Shown here in pieces: positions 25,747-34,501 of a DNA stretch of 64,000 nt. A model generated the notes under the pieces. That model made no database searches and was not told where the DNA came from. It saw nothing but the letters and a program-made list of their open reading frames with translations. The DNA is taken from assembly GCF_014699035.1 (NCBI RefSeq), contig NZ_JACXAA010000008.1, forward strand, positions 186,001 through 250,000, written 5' to 3'. Positions within the stretch are counted from its first letter, which is position 1. Each line of letters starts with the position of its first letter. The DNA comes from Spirosoma validum (GTDB lineage Bacteria; Bacteroidota; Bacteroidia; Cytophagales; Spirosomataceae). The position numbers and the translations under genes were made by a program.

Positions 25747-26285
25747 CGGTTGAAATCATCCGGTGGTGTCAGGTAATACCCACCATTGGAGTTGCGAGAC
25801 CAGCTTCGACCAACCATCGCTTCCACAGACCACCGCTTGCCCACTCGATAATGAGCGCCTAGCCCTACCTCCGTTTGCCAGGTATATCCCGTGCCGGCAG
25901 GCGCGTCCGACTTCATCCGAAGCGTGCTTTGACCGTAGGAAGCCCCTGCATGGGCAAACATCGCTAAGCGTTTGCCCCGTAGCAAATAGTAGCGCGTCGA
26001 TAGACCACCCCCCTTCAACCGATAGTCGGGCTTATCCACGGTTTGGGGGTAGACGTTACTGACCAGATAACGAGCTTCGAGCGCAACTGACCAACCGTCG
26101 GTGATAAAATAGTGAAGCTGGGGTGACACGTAGGTCGTGGTTGGATAGGTACCCCGGTAGCCCTGCCCAATACGAACCCCTACGTTGATGTGTCCTCTTC
26201 CTAACAAGTCTTGCTGATGGTCATTGGTTTGGGCTCTTGTTGCAAAGGGGAGAATCAGGCAAAGCAAGCATACATACAGTCTCAT
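25707..26285 (-). CDS. small outer-membrane beta-barrel protein
   Basis: 192 residues from ATG 26285; signal peptide MRLYVCLLCLILPFATRAQ. The mature part is made of alternating aromatic strands (HINVGVRIGQGYRG, PQLHYFITDGWSVALEARYL, GGLSTRYYLLRGKRLAMFAH, WQTEVGLGAHYRVGKRWSVE) and ends WQASVGINYRLK, a typical 8-stranded OmpX/opacity-like barrel of about 170 residues. Function unknown; such proteins act as adhesins, stabilisers or porins. A degraded second copy of its C-terminal half follows immediately downstream. Confidence 0.85.
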   Translation of the reverse strand: MRLYVCLLCLILPFATRAQTNDHQQDLLGRGHINVGVRIGQGYRGTYPTTTYVSPQLHYFITDGWSVALEARYLVSNVYPQTVDKPDYRLKGGGLSTRYYLLRGKRLAMFAHAGASYGQSTLRMKSDAPAGTGYTWQTEVGLGAHYRVGKRWSVEAMVGRSWSRNSNGGYYLTPPDDFNRWQASVGINYRLK

Positions 26286-26659
26286 CGTACACATAGTTTA
26301 GTTGTTACGAAGAGAGGTTTGGGCTTGATATAGTTGTAAAATCTAGTTGCATTTAAGCCTTTTTAACATCCAGAAAGTGCGAAAAGGCTATTGTGCACGT
26401 AGCTACGGTTCGCCATTGCGCCAGGCTGCCGTTGCGACTCCAAAAGTCAAAATAGCTGTGAACCAACAGGGTAACTCGCTAAAGTCGTGTATGTTGATGT
26501 GACTCCTTACCGCAACCGCAAACCGTGAAGTTCTGCATAAAACCACGGGAATTCTTACGAACTATTGTATCGTTTATCACCCACCAGTTTCTATTAAAAA
26601 TGCGTTTTTCAGATAAACAGAAAAGTCAGGTAGACTGCCTTTGGGACGAGGTTACGGAG
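26286..26659. other. 374-bp gap, no gene supported
   Basis: Between the barrel gene start and the LytTR gene stop. An open frame at 26525-26710 on the plus strand runs into the antisense of the regulator and has no supporting features. No clear terminator or promoter seen. Confidence 0.5.
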
Positions 26660-27451
26660 CTATTTTCCCATCCATTTTTTGAACTCCGTGGCTCGTTCGC
26701 GACTCACTAGCACCTCGTGCTCAATAACGGGTTTTAGTGTTAGTTTAAGCTTGTTATTGAAATGGTTATGAATCTGCTGAACGGCGGTGATATCAATGAT
26801 AAACTGACGATTGGCCCGAAAAAACTGCGCAGGATCGAGCATGGTTTCCAGCTCGTCGAGCGTGTAATCGAGCGAAAATTTCTGGTTGGTTTTGGAGCGA
26901 AACAACGTAACGCCGTCTTCAGAAAAGAAATACGCAATGTCGCTCACGTCAATTGGCATCCATTGCATCAGGTGCCGAACCAGAAACCGTTTCCGATGCT
27001 CGGCGGGCTGAAGTTGCTGGCGAAGCTGCTGGACTAACGTATCGAACACAGCCCGATCCTGAGATTGGGGAGCAGGACGGTCCATCAGGCGTTTGTGTTT
27101 GACCAGGCTGGCTTCGAGTTCATGACGCTTGATGGGCTTGAGCAGATAGTCGATGCTATTCACTTTGAAGGCTTTCAGCGCGTATTCATCATAGGAAGTC
27201 GTGAAAATGACAGGCGACTCAACCGGTGTCTGCTCAAAAATCTCAAAGCTCTGCCCATCGGCTAACTCAATGTCCATCAGGATCAGGTCGGGGTGGTTCG
27301 GGTGGCCAACCTCATGATCTTTCAAAAAACTGACGGATGCCCGTACGCTGGCGGCACTGCCTACAATCTGAACGGTTGGGTCGATGTCCTGAAGCAGTTT
27401 CGAGAGTTTGCGAACGGCTAATTCTTCATCTTCAATCAAAAGAACATTCAT
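26660..27451 (-). CDS. LytTR-family response regulator (orphan)
   Basis: 263 residues. Receiver domain 1-120 with the phosphoacceptor D60 in HPDLILMDIELADG, acidic pair E7/D8, T84 in VIFTTSYDEYA and K107 in DYLLKPIKR. The LytTR DNA-binding domain spans about 160-262 (RFLVRHLMQWMPIDVSDIAY, FFRANRQFIIDITAV). Bacteroidota LytTR regulators usually lie next to a LytS-type (7TM or 5TM) histidine kinase; none is adjacent here. Upstream are 441 bp without a gene (27452-27892). Confidence 0.94.
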   Translation of the reverse strand: MNVLLIEDEELAVRKLSKLLQDIDPTVQIVGSAASVRASVSFLKDHEVGHPNHPDLILMDIELADGQSFEIFEQTPVESPVIFTTSYDEYALKAFKVNSIDYLLKPIKRHELEASLVKHKRLMDRPAPQSQDRAVFDTLVQQLRQQLQPAEHRKRFLVRHLMQWMPIDVSDIAYFFSEDGVTLFRSKTNQKFSLDYTLDELETMLDPAQFFRANRQFIIDITAVQQIHNHFNNKLKLTLKPVIEHEVLVSRERATEFKKWMGK

Positions 27452-27892
27452 GGCGGTTTAACGTAATGTTTCTTTTTAGTCAGCAGGTCTTCGGTTGTAA
27501 TTCGTAGTTGACGGGAATTTCCTCAAAACGTCGTTTCTACTCAACAGTTACTGAATGACAAAATAGGCCGGTTAACGACTGGCCTACAAGGCCTATCTTC
27601 CTGAAACGGTAGGAACATCCTGTGAACTGTCAATTCTGGTGCCTTAGTGGACGTGAGGAGTAACAAAGACGCCTGAAAGCTAGCTTGACGTACCGTTCAT
27701 ACCAGATAACATCGCAGTCTGCAAAACCCGGATTTAGTACGCTTCGGCGACGCTTTTTGCTGCTTCAACGACTTTGTGTTTGCATACGGAGCGTGGTCAG
27801 TCCCAATTTTGATTCAGTCGTAACAAAAGACTTTTCTCAAGCACAGTAATAACTCGATAGCGACTGATAGAACAACCCCTATTCCTTTCATC
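27452..27892. other. 441-bp gap between divergent genes, no gene supported
   Basis: Must hold the promoters of the LytTR gene (minus) and the cupin gene (plus), but I see no exact TAnnTTTG box. A local AGGCC/GGCCT-rich inverted patch lies near 27570-27596. No reading frame resembling a histidine kinase was found. Confidence 0.5.
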
Positions 27893-28444
27893 ATGGCTTA
27901 CGCAAACAAAACCATTTCGAACAACGTAACCGGTCAAACGATTCGGTTCATCAAAACGGCAAAAGACACGGACGGAGAATTGCTTGAAATGGAGTCTACC
28001 TATACCGCTCAATCGACGGAACCGGCTGAGCACTATCATCCAAAGCAGGTCGAAGATTTTACGGTTCTGTCGGGCGAGTTAACCGTTCGGATTGATGGAA
28101 AAACGAAAACGCTCCGGCCGGGCGACAAACTGCATGTTCCTCAGAATACGGTTCATTCGATGTGGAGTCAGACCGATAAAAACGTTGTCGTTAACTGGCA
28201 GGTGCGACCCGCAATGGATACTGAATACTTCTTCGAAACGGTTATGGGGCTGGCTCAGGACGGCAAAGTCAGCGCAAAGGGAATGCCGCCTATCTTACAG
28301 GTTGTGCTGATGGTTACCCGATTTTCAAAGGTGTTTCGGCTCACCAAGCCAGGCCCCGTCGTACAGAAAATTGTCTTTACGTTGCTGACTCCCTTAGCGT
28401 ATCTGGCTGGTTACCGACCAACGTACCGGAAATACCTCGACTAA
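27893..28444 (+). CDS. cupin-domain protein
   Basis: 183 residues. A single cupin barrel at about 30-110 with the two metal motifs: EHYHPKQVEDFTVLSGELTV (motif 1, histidines and glutamate) and PGDKLHVPQNTVHSMW (motif 2). The C-terminal 60 residues (YFFETVMGLAQDGKVSAKGM, then LAYLAGYRPTYRKYLD) are helical and partly hydrophobic, as in small cupins of unknown enzymatic role. No signal peptide. It stands alone; no substrate can be suggested. Confidence 0.88.
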   Translation: MAYANKTISNNVTGQTIRFIKTAKDTDGELLEMESTYTAQSTEPAEHYHPKQVEDFTVLSGELTVRIDGKTKTLRPGDKLHVPQNTVHSMWSQTDKNVVVNWQVRPAMDTEYFFETVMGLAQDGKVSAKGMPPILQVVLMVTRFSKVFRLTKPGPVVQKIVFTLLTPLAYLAGYRPTYRKYLD

Positions 28445-28564
28445 AATCTGCGTACTGTGGTTGACCTAACGTAATAACCGGCTAACTGCCAACGAACAGA
28501 TTTGTCTCAGAACACACTCGTTCTGACCATTCTGTGTAGGTCAGTGAAAATACACTAGGTTATC

Positions 28565-28651
28565 TTTGTCATGCTGATGAAGGAAGCATCTAACGCATCA
28601 TCACATTTAAGTAAGGAAACTTTAAGATGCTTCCTTCGTCAGCATGACAAA
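28565..28651. repeat. long intergenic palindrome (27-bp arms, one mismatch)
   Basis: Arms 28565-28591 and 28625-28651 pair with one G-U type mismatch around a 33-nt spacer. It sits in the 900-bp stretch between the cupin and SnoaL-like genes, which otherwise holds the repeat copy at 28846 and no supported gene. Confidence 0.8.
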
Positions 28652-28845
28652 ACCATTATCAAACAAGCTAAGTTGCTAAGGTAATTTAGTCTCCATACTT
28701 ATGAGCGTTCAGGTATTTAAAAATGGTCCTTTACTACTCTTGATTAACAGGTAGTTATTGGCTGAACTTTGCGGGGTAAACAACGAACTAAACCGTTTAA
28801 CCTGCATGAACTTTTCAACCAATGGGCAACGTAGCCACGCCATTG

Positions 28846-28890
28846 TTGGTTGCAACTACCAAGGCGGGCCAGATATCAAATAGTCCGCCA
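28846..28890. repeat. decayed copy of the palindrome found at 29780
   Basis: The core GATATCAAATAGTCCGC and the arm GGTTGCAACTACCAA match, in opposite orientation, the palindrome at 29780-29840. The second arm has diverged. The two related copies face each other across about 0.9 kb holding the SnoaL-like gene. Confidence 0.7.
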
Positions 28891-29346
28891 TACGTCAACC
28901 GAAAAGGTATAAATCAGGACTATAATAGCCGTTTCAGACAACTAAAACTATACGTTTTCATTTGACTTTAGGAAAAGCCAAAAGGAACGTTTACGCTTGT
29001 CTATCCACGTTTTGTATTCTACCGCATCGGCCGGTTCAGCCGCTGGCCGCTTTGGAAGTTGCAATTTACATCAGTGTTTTGTGTACTTTCTTTTGCTGCC
29101 TTATTCTGATTCCACTCCGACGCTGGTATCGGATCAAGAAGCTTCAAAATAAGCATCGCGTAAGCCACCACTGCAAGGCAACGATGATCGTCTTGCCACA
29201 GAGTAATGTATAGCACCAGGAGCTACTCGCCGTAAACCGCTCACTGTTCCCAATAAATCCGCTAAAAGGTTGATAGATAGGAACCAGTTAAGGATTTGTA
29301 CATATATTTTGACCGATCACAAGCAATTAATAATCCTCTTATTGTT

Positions 29347-29760
29347 ATGAGTCTGGAAGAAAACAAACAGTTTATGACTTCCTTTATTGAAGAAGTCATC
29401 AATCAGAAAAATTTGGCGGCCGCTGATAAGATGGTAGCCGAAGATTTTATTGAACATCTGCCCTTTCCTGGACAGGGGCCTGGACGGGAAGGGTTGAAAT
29501 TTGCCCTCAATTCCATGTTTATAGGGTTTCCCGACATGAAGTGGACGGTGCATGAGCAAATTGCCGAAGGGGAAAAGGTGGTTACCCGATTTAGCTGGAC
29601 GGGCACTCACCAGGGGGATTTTATGGGTATCCCGGCAACCCAAAAGCGCGTTGACGTGTGGGGCGTAGTCATTGATGTGGTTAAAAATAACTTATTTTCT
29701 GAAAGTCGGATTATCATGGATACGATTGGCCTATTGCAACAATTAGGTGTGATGGGATAA
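29347..29760 (+). CDS. SnoaL-like / ester-cyclase family protein
   Basis: 137 residues from ATG 29347 (MSLEENKQFMTSFIEEVINQ), preferred to the upstream in-frame start. The NTF2-like fold of the SnoaL branch is seen in NLAAADKMVAEDFIEHLP, GREGLKFALNSMFIGFPDMK, VHEQIAEGEKVVTRFSWTGT and FMGIPATQKRVDVWG. Family members include polyketide cyclases and many proteins of unknown role, often ligand-binding. No signal peptide. It stands alone between two related inverted palindromes, so acquisition or rearrangement is possible. Confidence 0.85.
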   Translation: MSLEENKQFMTSFIEEVINQKNLAAADKMVAEDFIEHLPFPGQGPGREGLKFALNSMFIGFPDMKWTVHEQIAEGEKVVTRFSWTGTHQGDFMGIPATQKRVDVWGVVIDVVKNNLFSESRIIMDTIGLLQQLGVMG

Positions 29761-29779
29761 TCTGGGGTTTTCTTAGTAA

Positions 29780-29840
29780 TAGGTTGCAACTACCAAAGCG
29801 GACTATTTGATATCTGACCCGCTTTGGTAGTTGCAACCTA
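29780..29840. repeat. long palindrome (22-bp perfect arms) abutting a truncated gene
   Basis: Arms 29780-29801 and 29819-29840 are exact reverse complements with a 17-nt loop. Similarity to a FAD monooxygenase begins right at the end of the right arm. A decayed inverted relative lies at 28846-28890. Confidence 0.85.
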
Positions 29841-30470
29841 ACGGGGATAACGGTGCAACAACGGCCGGGTGGTCAACTTCTGTCGCTCAACGCGGATCCC
29901 GTGGTCGATGCAACCGGGCGCGGTTCGCGTAGTCAGCACTGGCTAACCGAACTGGGTTATGAAGCTCCACCGACGTACGACATCGTTCGTAAAAGTGAGC
30001 CGCTAACGGAGCCTAAAGGGTATAATTTTCCGTCGAGCCTGCGCCGGCATTACGAAAAATTGAAGCGCTTTCCGTTGGGCTATTTTGTTCTGGGCTATGC
30101 TATTTCCAGTTTCAATCCTATTTACGGGCAGGGCATGACATCGGCGTCAATGCAGGTTGCCGCTTTTGATAAGCTGCTGTCCAGTAGTCTGCCCGAAGCT
30201 AAACTGGCGAAGGCCTTTTTTCAACAAGTCGCTAAAATTGTAGATATCCCCTGGCAACTGGCTGTGGGTGAAGACTTTTGTTATCCTGAAACGGTTGGCC
30301 CAAAACCAGCGGGTGTTGATCGCATCAACCGATACGTTTCCCGAGTCCAACGTGCTACGCAACGGGATGAAGTGGTTTGCGCGGCTTTTCTGCGTGTGAT
30401 GAGCATGCTCAAACCACCTACGTCGCTGTTTCATCCGCGTATTCTCTGGCGGGTAATGACGGCCAACTGA
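29838..30470 (+). pseudogene. truncated FAD-dependent monooxygenase-like gene
   Basis: C-terminal remnant of a flavoprotein hydroxylase. The conserved VVDATGRGSRSQHWLTELGY and SFNPIYGQGMTSASMQVAAF motifs remain, but the N-terminal FAD-binding GxGxxG region is absent. Between GYEAPP and the EPLTEPKGYNFP motif some 60-80 residues normally present seem deleted. In the GDA motif that binds FAD the aspartate is replaced (VLGYAISSFNP). The frame merges upstream into the palindrome arm at 29819-29840. I infer a pseudogene; the surviving 211 codons have no internal stop. Confidence 0.75.
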
Positions 30471-30622
30471 TAGAACTGCTGCCGTCTGTCTACAACCGGC
30501 GAACGGCAGTTTATAACGTATCGATTGCCTGCGGTGGCGGAAAAATAATGACGAAATCAGGAGATAAGCACGTAACGTTTGCTTTACCTGTTATTCCTTG
30601 CTTTTCATTCTTCCGATTGTGT

Positions 30623-31666
30623 ATGGCTAGAGTTATTCAGGTTGGTTTGGTAGGCTTTGGTTTATCAGGGCGCTATTTTCATTCACCGTTTTTATCCGTT
30701 AATCCACGATTTCATTTAAAGAAAATTGCCAGCAGTCGGCCCGAAGCTGTTCGTCAGTTCGATCCGTCGATTGACTGGGTCGCTACGGCCGATGAATTGT
30801 TCGCCGACGAATCGATTGATCTCGTTTTCATTTGTAGTCCCAACGAAACCCATGTCGACTACGCCCGAAAGGCACTCGAGCATGGGAAAAACGTGGTTGT
30901 CGAAAAACCATTCGCGTTGTCCGAACGTGAGGCAGTAGAATTACTGGAACTGGCCCAGCGAAAGGGTCTTCTGGCTACGGCTTATCAGAATCGTCGGTGG
31001 GATTCTGATTTTCTGACCATTAAACGCTTGCTGGCAGAGAGCGCTTTGGGAACATTGATTGACTATGAGTGTCGCTATGATCGCTATTCTCCCGTTCCCC
31101 CTGATTCACAAAGCTGGAAAGAGCAACCTGGCGCAGGTAGGGGAAACCTTTATAATTTAGGGCCGCACCTGCTCGATCAGGCGCTTCAGTTGTTTGGTAA
31201 GCCCGATACCGTTCAGGCCACTGTCCGCATTATTCGCCCGAATAGTCACGTGCCTGATTACTTTGACATAAAACTGGGTTATGCCGATAAAATCGTCAGG
31301 CTTGAATCCAGTTTGATGACTTATCACAATCAATTGCGTTACAGCCTTCACGGCTCAGAAGGATCGTTTATTAAAGGCGGTTTAGATGCGCAGGAAGAAC
31401 GATTACGCGTAAATCAGTTACCTGACCAGGCAAATTGGGGAGCCGAACCTGAAGATCGATGGGGAACGCTTTACCGCAACGGTCAAGCAAACGTGATTGA
31501 AAGCGATCCAGGGAATTACACGCCTTTCTACGATAACCTGTACGAAGCCATTGTAAACGGTGCCGAACCCGCCGTAACACCAGCTGATATTCAGCAGCTT
31601 GCCCGCGTGATCGATTTAGCCCAGGAGAGCAGTCAGACTCAACGTACTCTAGCCTTTTCATCATGA
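30623..31666 (+). CDS. Gfo/Idh/MocA-family NAD(P)-dependent oxidoreductase
   Basis: 347 residues from ATG 30623 (MARVIQVGLVGFGLSGRYFH); the frame is open further upstream, but the dinucleotide-binding strand starts here. Rossmann fold with the glycine motif GFGLSG, VFICSPNETHVDYARKALEH and the family's EKP motif in VVVEKPFALSEREA. The C-terminal alpha/beta domain includes GAGRGNLYNLGPHLLDQAL. Such enzymes oxidise or reduce sugars, sugar acids or inositols. It overlaps the next gene by 4 bp (ATGA), so enzyme and transporter are translated together, and a sugar-acid substrate is plausible. Confidence 0.93.
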   Translation: MARVIQVGLVGFGLSGRYFHSPFLSVNPRFHLKKIASSRPEAVRQFDPSIDWVATADELFADESIDLVFICSPNETHVDYARKALEHGKNVVVEKPFALSEREAVELLELAQRKGLLATAYQNRRWDSDFLTIKRLLAESALGTLIDYECRYDRYSPVPPDSQSWKEQPGAGRGNLYNLGPHLLDQALQLFGKPDTVQATVRIIRPNSHVPDYFDIKLGYADKIVRLESSLMTYHNQLRYSLHGSEGSFIKGGLDAQEERLRVNQLPDQANWGAEPEDRWGTLYRNGQANVIESDPGNYTPFYDNLYEAIVNGAEPAVTPADIQQLARVIDLAQESSQTQRTLAFSS

Positions 31667-32958
31667 CCAATTACCGCTGGCGAATCGTCGGATTACTGTT
31701 TGTGGCGACGACTATAAACTACTTAGATCGGCAGGTTATCAGTTTGCTTAAGCCAACGTTAGAGACCGTTTTCAACTGGACCGAGACCGACTATAGTCAT
31801 ATCGTCATGGCGTTTCAGGGCGCCTACGCACTCAGTTACGTTGTTTTTGGTCGACTGATCGATAAAATCGGAGCTAAAGTGGGCTATGCACTGGCAGTCT
31901 GTTTGTGGACGATCGCTGCGGCTCTGCATGCGGTGGCTACCAGTACGTTCAGTTTTGGCGTATATCGTGCCTTGCTTGGTTTGGGTGAGGGCGGGAATTT
32001 TCCGGCCGCCATCAAGACCGTAGCGGAGTGGTTTCCCCGGCAGGAACGGGCGCTGGCGACGGGGATTTTCAACGCCGGAACGAACATTGGCGCTGTCGTA
32101 GCGCCCGTTATGGTGCCCTGGATATTAGGCGTATATGGCTGGCAGGTTGCTTTCCTGATAACGGGCTTGATCGGCTTTATCTGGGTTATTTTCTGGTGGG
32201 TGGGCTACGAAATACCTCAACGTCATAAACGGCTGTCGAGCCAGGAATTGGCTTACATTACTAGCGATGCGGATAATACCGGAGACGAATCTGTCCAGAT
32301 GAAATGGCTTGATCTGCTGCGATTCCGGCAAACCTGGGCGTTTATTCTGGGTAAATTATTGACGGACCCCGTTTGGTGGTTCTTTCTGTTCTGGCTGCCT
32401 TCTTACTTCGCTTCTTCGTTTAACCTGGACCTGAAGAAACCGAGCCTGCCACTCATCTTTGTTTATACAGCCGCTACCATCGGCAGTGTTGGGGGCGGTT
32501 ACCTGTCGGGCTATTTCCTAAGCCGGGGCTGGACCATCAATCGTTCCCGAAAAACCGCCATGTTGCTGTATGCCCTATGTATCGTACCCATTGCCTTAAC
32601 GCGCTACGCGACGAATATCTGGGAAGTTGTTGGGCTATTGAGTCTGGCGGTTGCCGCTCACCAGGCCTGGAGCGCAAACCTGTTTACGCTGGTGTCGGAT
32701 ATGTTTCCGAAACAGGCCGTTAGTTCGATCGTTGGGCTGGGCGGTATGGCTGGTTCGGTAGGTGGGCTTCTCTTTCCGATCGTTGTGGGGTCTTTGCTGG
32801 ATACGTATAAAGCTGCGGGCTCCATAACCATTGGGTATAACTATCTCTTTATCATTTGCGGAAGTGCGTACTTACTGGCCTGGTTGTGTATTCATTTATT
32901 CGCGCCCAAAATTCAGCCGATCGTCCTGAAAAACACGGTTTTGGAAATCACTACGTAG
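31663..32958 (+). CDS. MFS transporter, ExuT-like (anion:cation symporter family)
   Basis: 431 residues, about 12 transmembrane helices. ACS-family motifs are present: TTINYLDRQVISLLKPTLE in helix 1, GRLIDKIGAKVGYALAV, LGLGEGGNFPAAIKTVAEWF and ATGIFNAGTNIGAVVAPVMV. ExuT-type members take up hexuronates such as glucuronate and galacturonate. It overlaps the oxidoreductase by 4 bp, so the pair likely imports and converts a sugar acid. A clear terminator follows at 33009-33049. Inner membrane. Substrate is inferred from family only. Confidence 0.9.
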   Translation: MTNYRWRIVGLLFVATTINYLDRQVISLLKPTLETVFNWTETDYSHIVMAFQGAYALSYVVFGRLIDKIGAKVGYALAVCLWTIAAALHAVATSTFSFGVYRALLGLGEGGNFPAAIKTVAEWFPRQERALATGIFNAGTNIGAVVAPVMVPWILGVYGWQVAFLITGLIGFIWVIFWWVGYEIPQRHKRLSSQELAYITSDADNTGDESVQMKWLDLLRFRQTWAFILGKLLTDPVWWFFLFWLPSYFASSFNLDLKKPSLPLIFVYTAATIGSVGGGYLSGYFLSRGWTINRSRKTAMLLYALCIVPIALTRYATNIWEVVGLLSLAVAAHQAWSANLFTLVSDMFPKQAVSSIVGLGGMAGSVGGLLFPIVVGSLLDTYKAAGSITIGYNYLFIICGSAYLLAWLCIHLFAPKIQPIVLKNTVLEITT

Positions 32959-33008
32959 CAAAGTGAAAAAGTCCTTGCAACAGTGCCGGACACAAACACA
33001 GGTAGAGC

Positions 33009-33049
33009 AAAACAGCAGTCAGATACCGAAGCACTGACTGCTGTTTTTT
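33009..33049 (+). terminator. intrinsic terminator after the MFS gene
   Basis: Arms 33009-33022 and 33034-33047 (AAAACAGCAGTCAG and its complement) form a 14-bp stem with an 11-nt loop, followed by further Ts. Ends the oxidoreductase-transporter operon. Confidence 0.85.
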
Positions 33050-33112
33050 AAGCTTACTTTCCTAAATCAATAGACGCTACGGTCTACCGTTCTGGAAGCT
33101 ACCTATGAACGC

Positions 33113-33436
33113 CTACGTAACATTGATTAGGCCGAGTGTATTGTCAAAGATCGTTCCGGTAATCGTATAATTAGCTGTGCTGGCATTACCTTCTTCATAG
33201 ATAAATCCTTGACTGGCTACGTTGTCTTTACCAGCTACTACATCAGCGTGTAACCAGACAATCGCGCCATTCGGCACACCCAGCGAACCTGGATCTGCGG
33301 TTTCAGTCTGGCCGACCGGAAAGCTGCCGCCCGCCTTGGAGGTTGCTCTCGTGCCATCTTCCCGCATATAATCAAATTCAATTTTAACGACAAATCCTCC
33401 GCCGTTATGGAGCGACATTTTTCCAATGGTTTGCAT
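33113..33436 (-). CDS. unrecognised 107-residue soluble protein
   Basis: No signal peptide or membrane segment. Beta-rich and glycine/threonine/asparagine-rich (SLHNGGGFVVKIEFDYM, VPNGAIVWLHADVVAGKDN, NYTITGTIFDNTLGLINV), suggesting a compact beta-sandwich. I do not recognise a family. It lies downstream (82 bp) of another unknown small protein on the same strand, and the pair is divergent from the 34502-37358 signalling cluster. Base composition around it is AT-richer than its neighbours, hinting at separate origin. Confidence 0.6.
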   Translation of the reverse strand: MQTIGKMSLHNGGGFVVKIEFDYMREDGTRATSKAGGSFPVGQTETADPGSLGVPNGAIVWLHADVVAGKDNVASQGFIYEEGNASTANYTITGTIFDNTLGLINVT

Positions 33437-33518
33437 GATTGTAGGGAGTTATAGGGTGAAAAAAGAGTAGATAATTATTGTTTTACAGGGAATAGGTGAT
33501 GTTTTAATCTGACTGGAA

Positions 33519-33851
33519 TTACCAGGAAAACAATCTGCCACTTTTGTTGACAATTGTGTGCCCAAACGACTCAACGTCAACGGAATAGTCGAGCTCTTCC
33601 TGACTGAAATTAGCGGTTAATGTTACCGTCGCTTTGGCGATGCCGACTGATCCACCCAACGTAACGGAAGGATTGGATGGGTTAAGAACTGCCTGGCCAA
33701 TCGACACGCCTAGTAACGAAGCTCCAACGGCAATCTGAGGAACGCTAAGGTCCAGATTCCAGGTGATAGTCAGAGGGCCGAAGGAAATAGAACTACTGGT
33801 AACACTTCCTAATTGAGCAGCTTCAGCGGCTGTAAGTTGATAGGCTTCCAT
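33519..33851 (-). CDS. unrecognised 110-residue soluble protein
   Basis: No signal peptide. A short helical start (MEAYQLTAAEAAQLGSV) is followed by repeating beta motifs (SISFGPLTITWNLDLSV, VTLGGSVGIAKATVTLTANF), again beta-sandwich-like. No family recognised. It precedes the gene at 33113 on the same strand with 82 bp between, so they are probably co-transcribed. A near-consensus -7 box (AAAAGATA read as TATCTTTT on the minus strand, about 33867-33874) lies just upstream but lacks the final G. Confidence 0.6.
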   Translation of the reverse strand: MEAYQLTAAEAAQLGSVTSSSISFGPLTITWNLDLSVPQIAVGASLLGVSIGQAVLNPSNPSVTLGGSVGIAKATVTLTANFSQEELDYSVDVESFGHTIVNKSGRLFSW

Positions 33852-34501
33852 CGAATGAATTGTTTAAAAGATATCTGCTGAATTGGTGCAGCAGACCAAC
33901 ACCAGTTTTGGTAAAAAGAGGAAGTCTAATTGGGGTAATGGATCACTTCGTCCACGGCTATAATCGTCCTGGTGCACATCGGATGACTGGTAACCGTCGG
34001 CTTCTGCTATCTCATTTACCTATCGAGAATAAACAGGAATTAAACGCTTTAAACTGTAGCCTTTGCTGATACGTGATGGAATGGATCTGATTATGAAATA
34101 AGATGCAACTCCCGGGTATGGCTTCAGTCAATGTGTTTATTCACTACGTAGTCTGCGACCGATTAGTAAGACAAAATTCATAGATGGACGACGAATGAAA
34201 CAGACTAGAAACACCTGTTCTTGAAAATACGTGTTTACAGGGGAGGGTAGTGTAAACAGGTAAGTAGAATCGGTAAACTACAGGAGGATACCGTATAATA
34301 AATATTGTAAGCATATTAGATTATAATATATGCACAGACCAACTAACTTCTGAACGAGTTACAATTAGTTTAAAATAATACACACTTTTGTGTCGGATTG
34401 CTTAAGCCGTTTTTTGTAAGACCGGAACGATTCCGGAAGTCTGTAAAAAATATGCAAAGCAGGCCAATAAATATCCTCTTATCTCCCAAACTACTATAAA
34501 C
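33852..34501. other. 650-bp AT-rich divergent intergenic region
   Basis: Between the minus-strand gene at 33851 and the plus-strand gene at 34502. It contains the dyad at 34232-34258 and AT-rich sequence near 34300-34400, where the plus-strand promoter is expected. An open frame at 33860-34069 has no protein-like features. Confidence 0.6.
34232..34258. promoter_or_regulatory. dyad TGTTTACA-N11-TGTAAACA, candidate operator
   Basis: TGTTTACA (34232-34239) and TGTAAACA (34251-34258) are inverted copies 11 bp apart, flanked by a second short inverted pair (ACCTGT/ACAGGT). Position upstream of the 34502 cluster suggests a regulator site; the response regulator at 36684 is one candidate binder. 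Confidence 0.4.

Noticed and set aside
26525..26710. 61-residue plus-strand frame
   Set aside because: Overlaps the C-terminus of the LytTR gene in antisense and has no supporting features.
28962..29213. 83-residue plus-strand frame with one hydrophobic stretch
   Set aside because: No start context, family or conservation cue; lies among repeats in a gene-poor region.
28846..29840. Composite transposon flanked by inverted repeats
   Set aside because: No transposase, no target-site duplication visible, and one repeat is decayed; reported only as repeats next to a rearranged gene.
33860..34069. 69-residue frame in the divergent spacer
   Set aside because: Composition unlike neighbours, no domain, and overlaps the expected promoter region.
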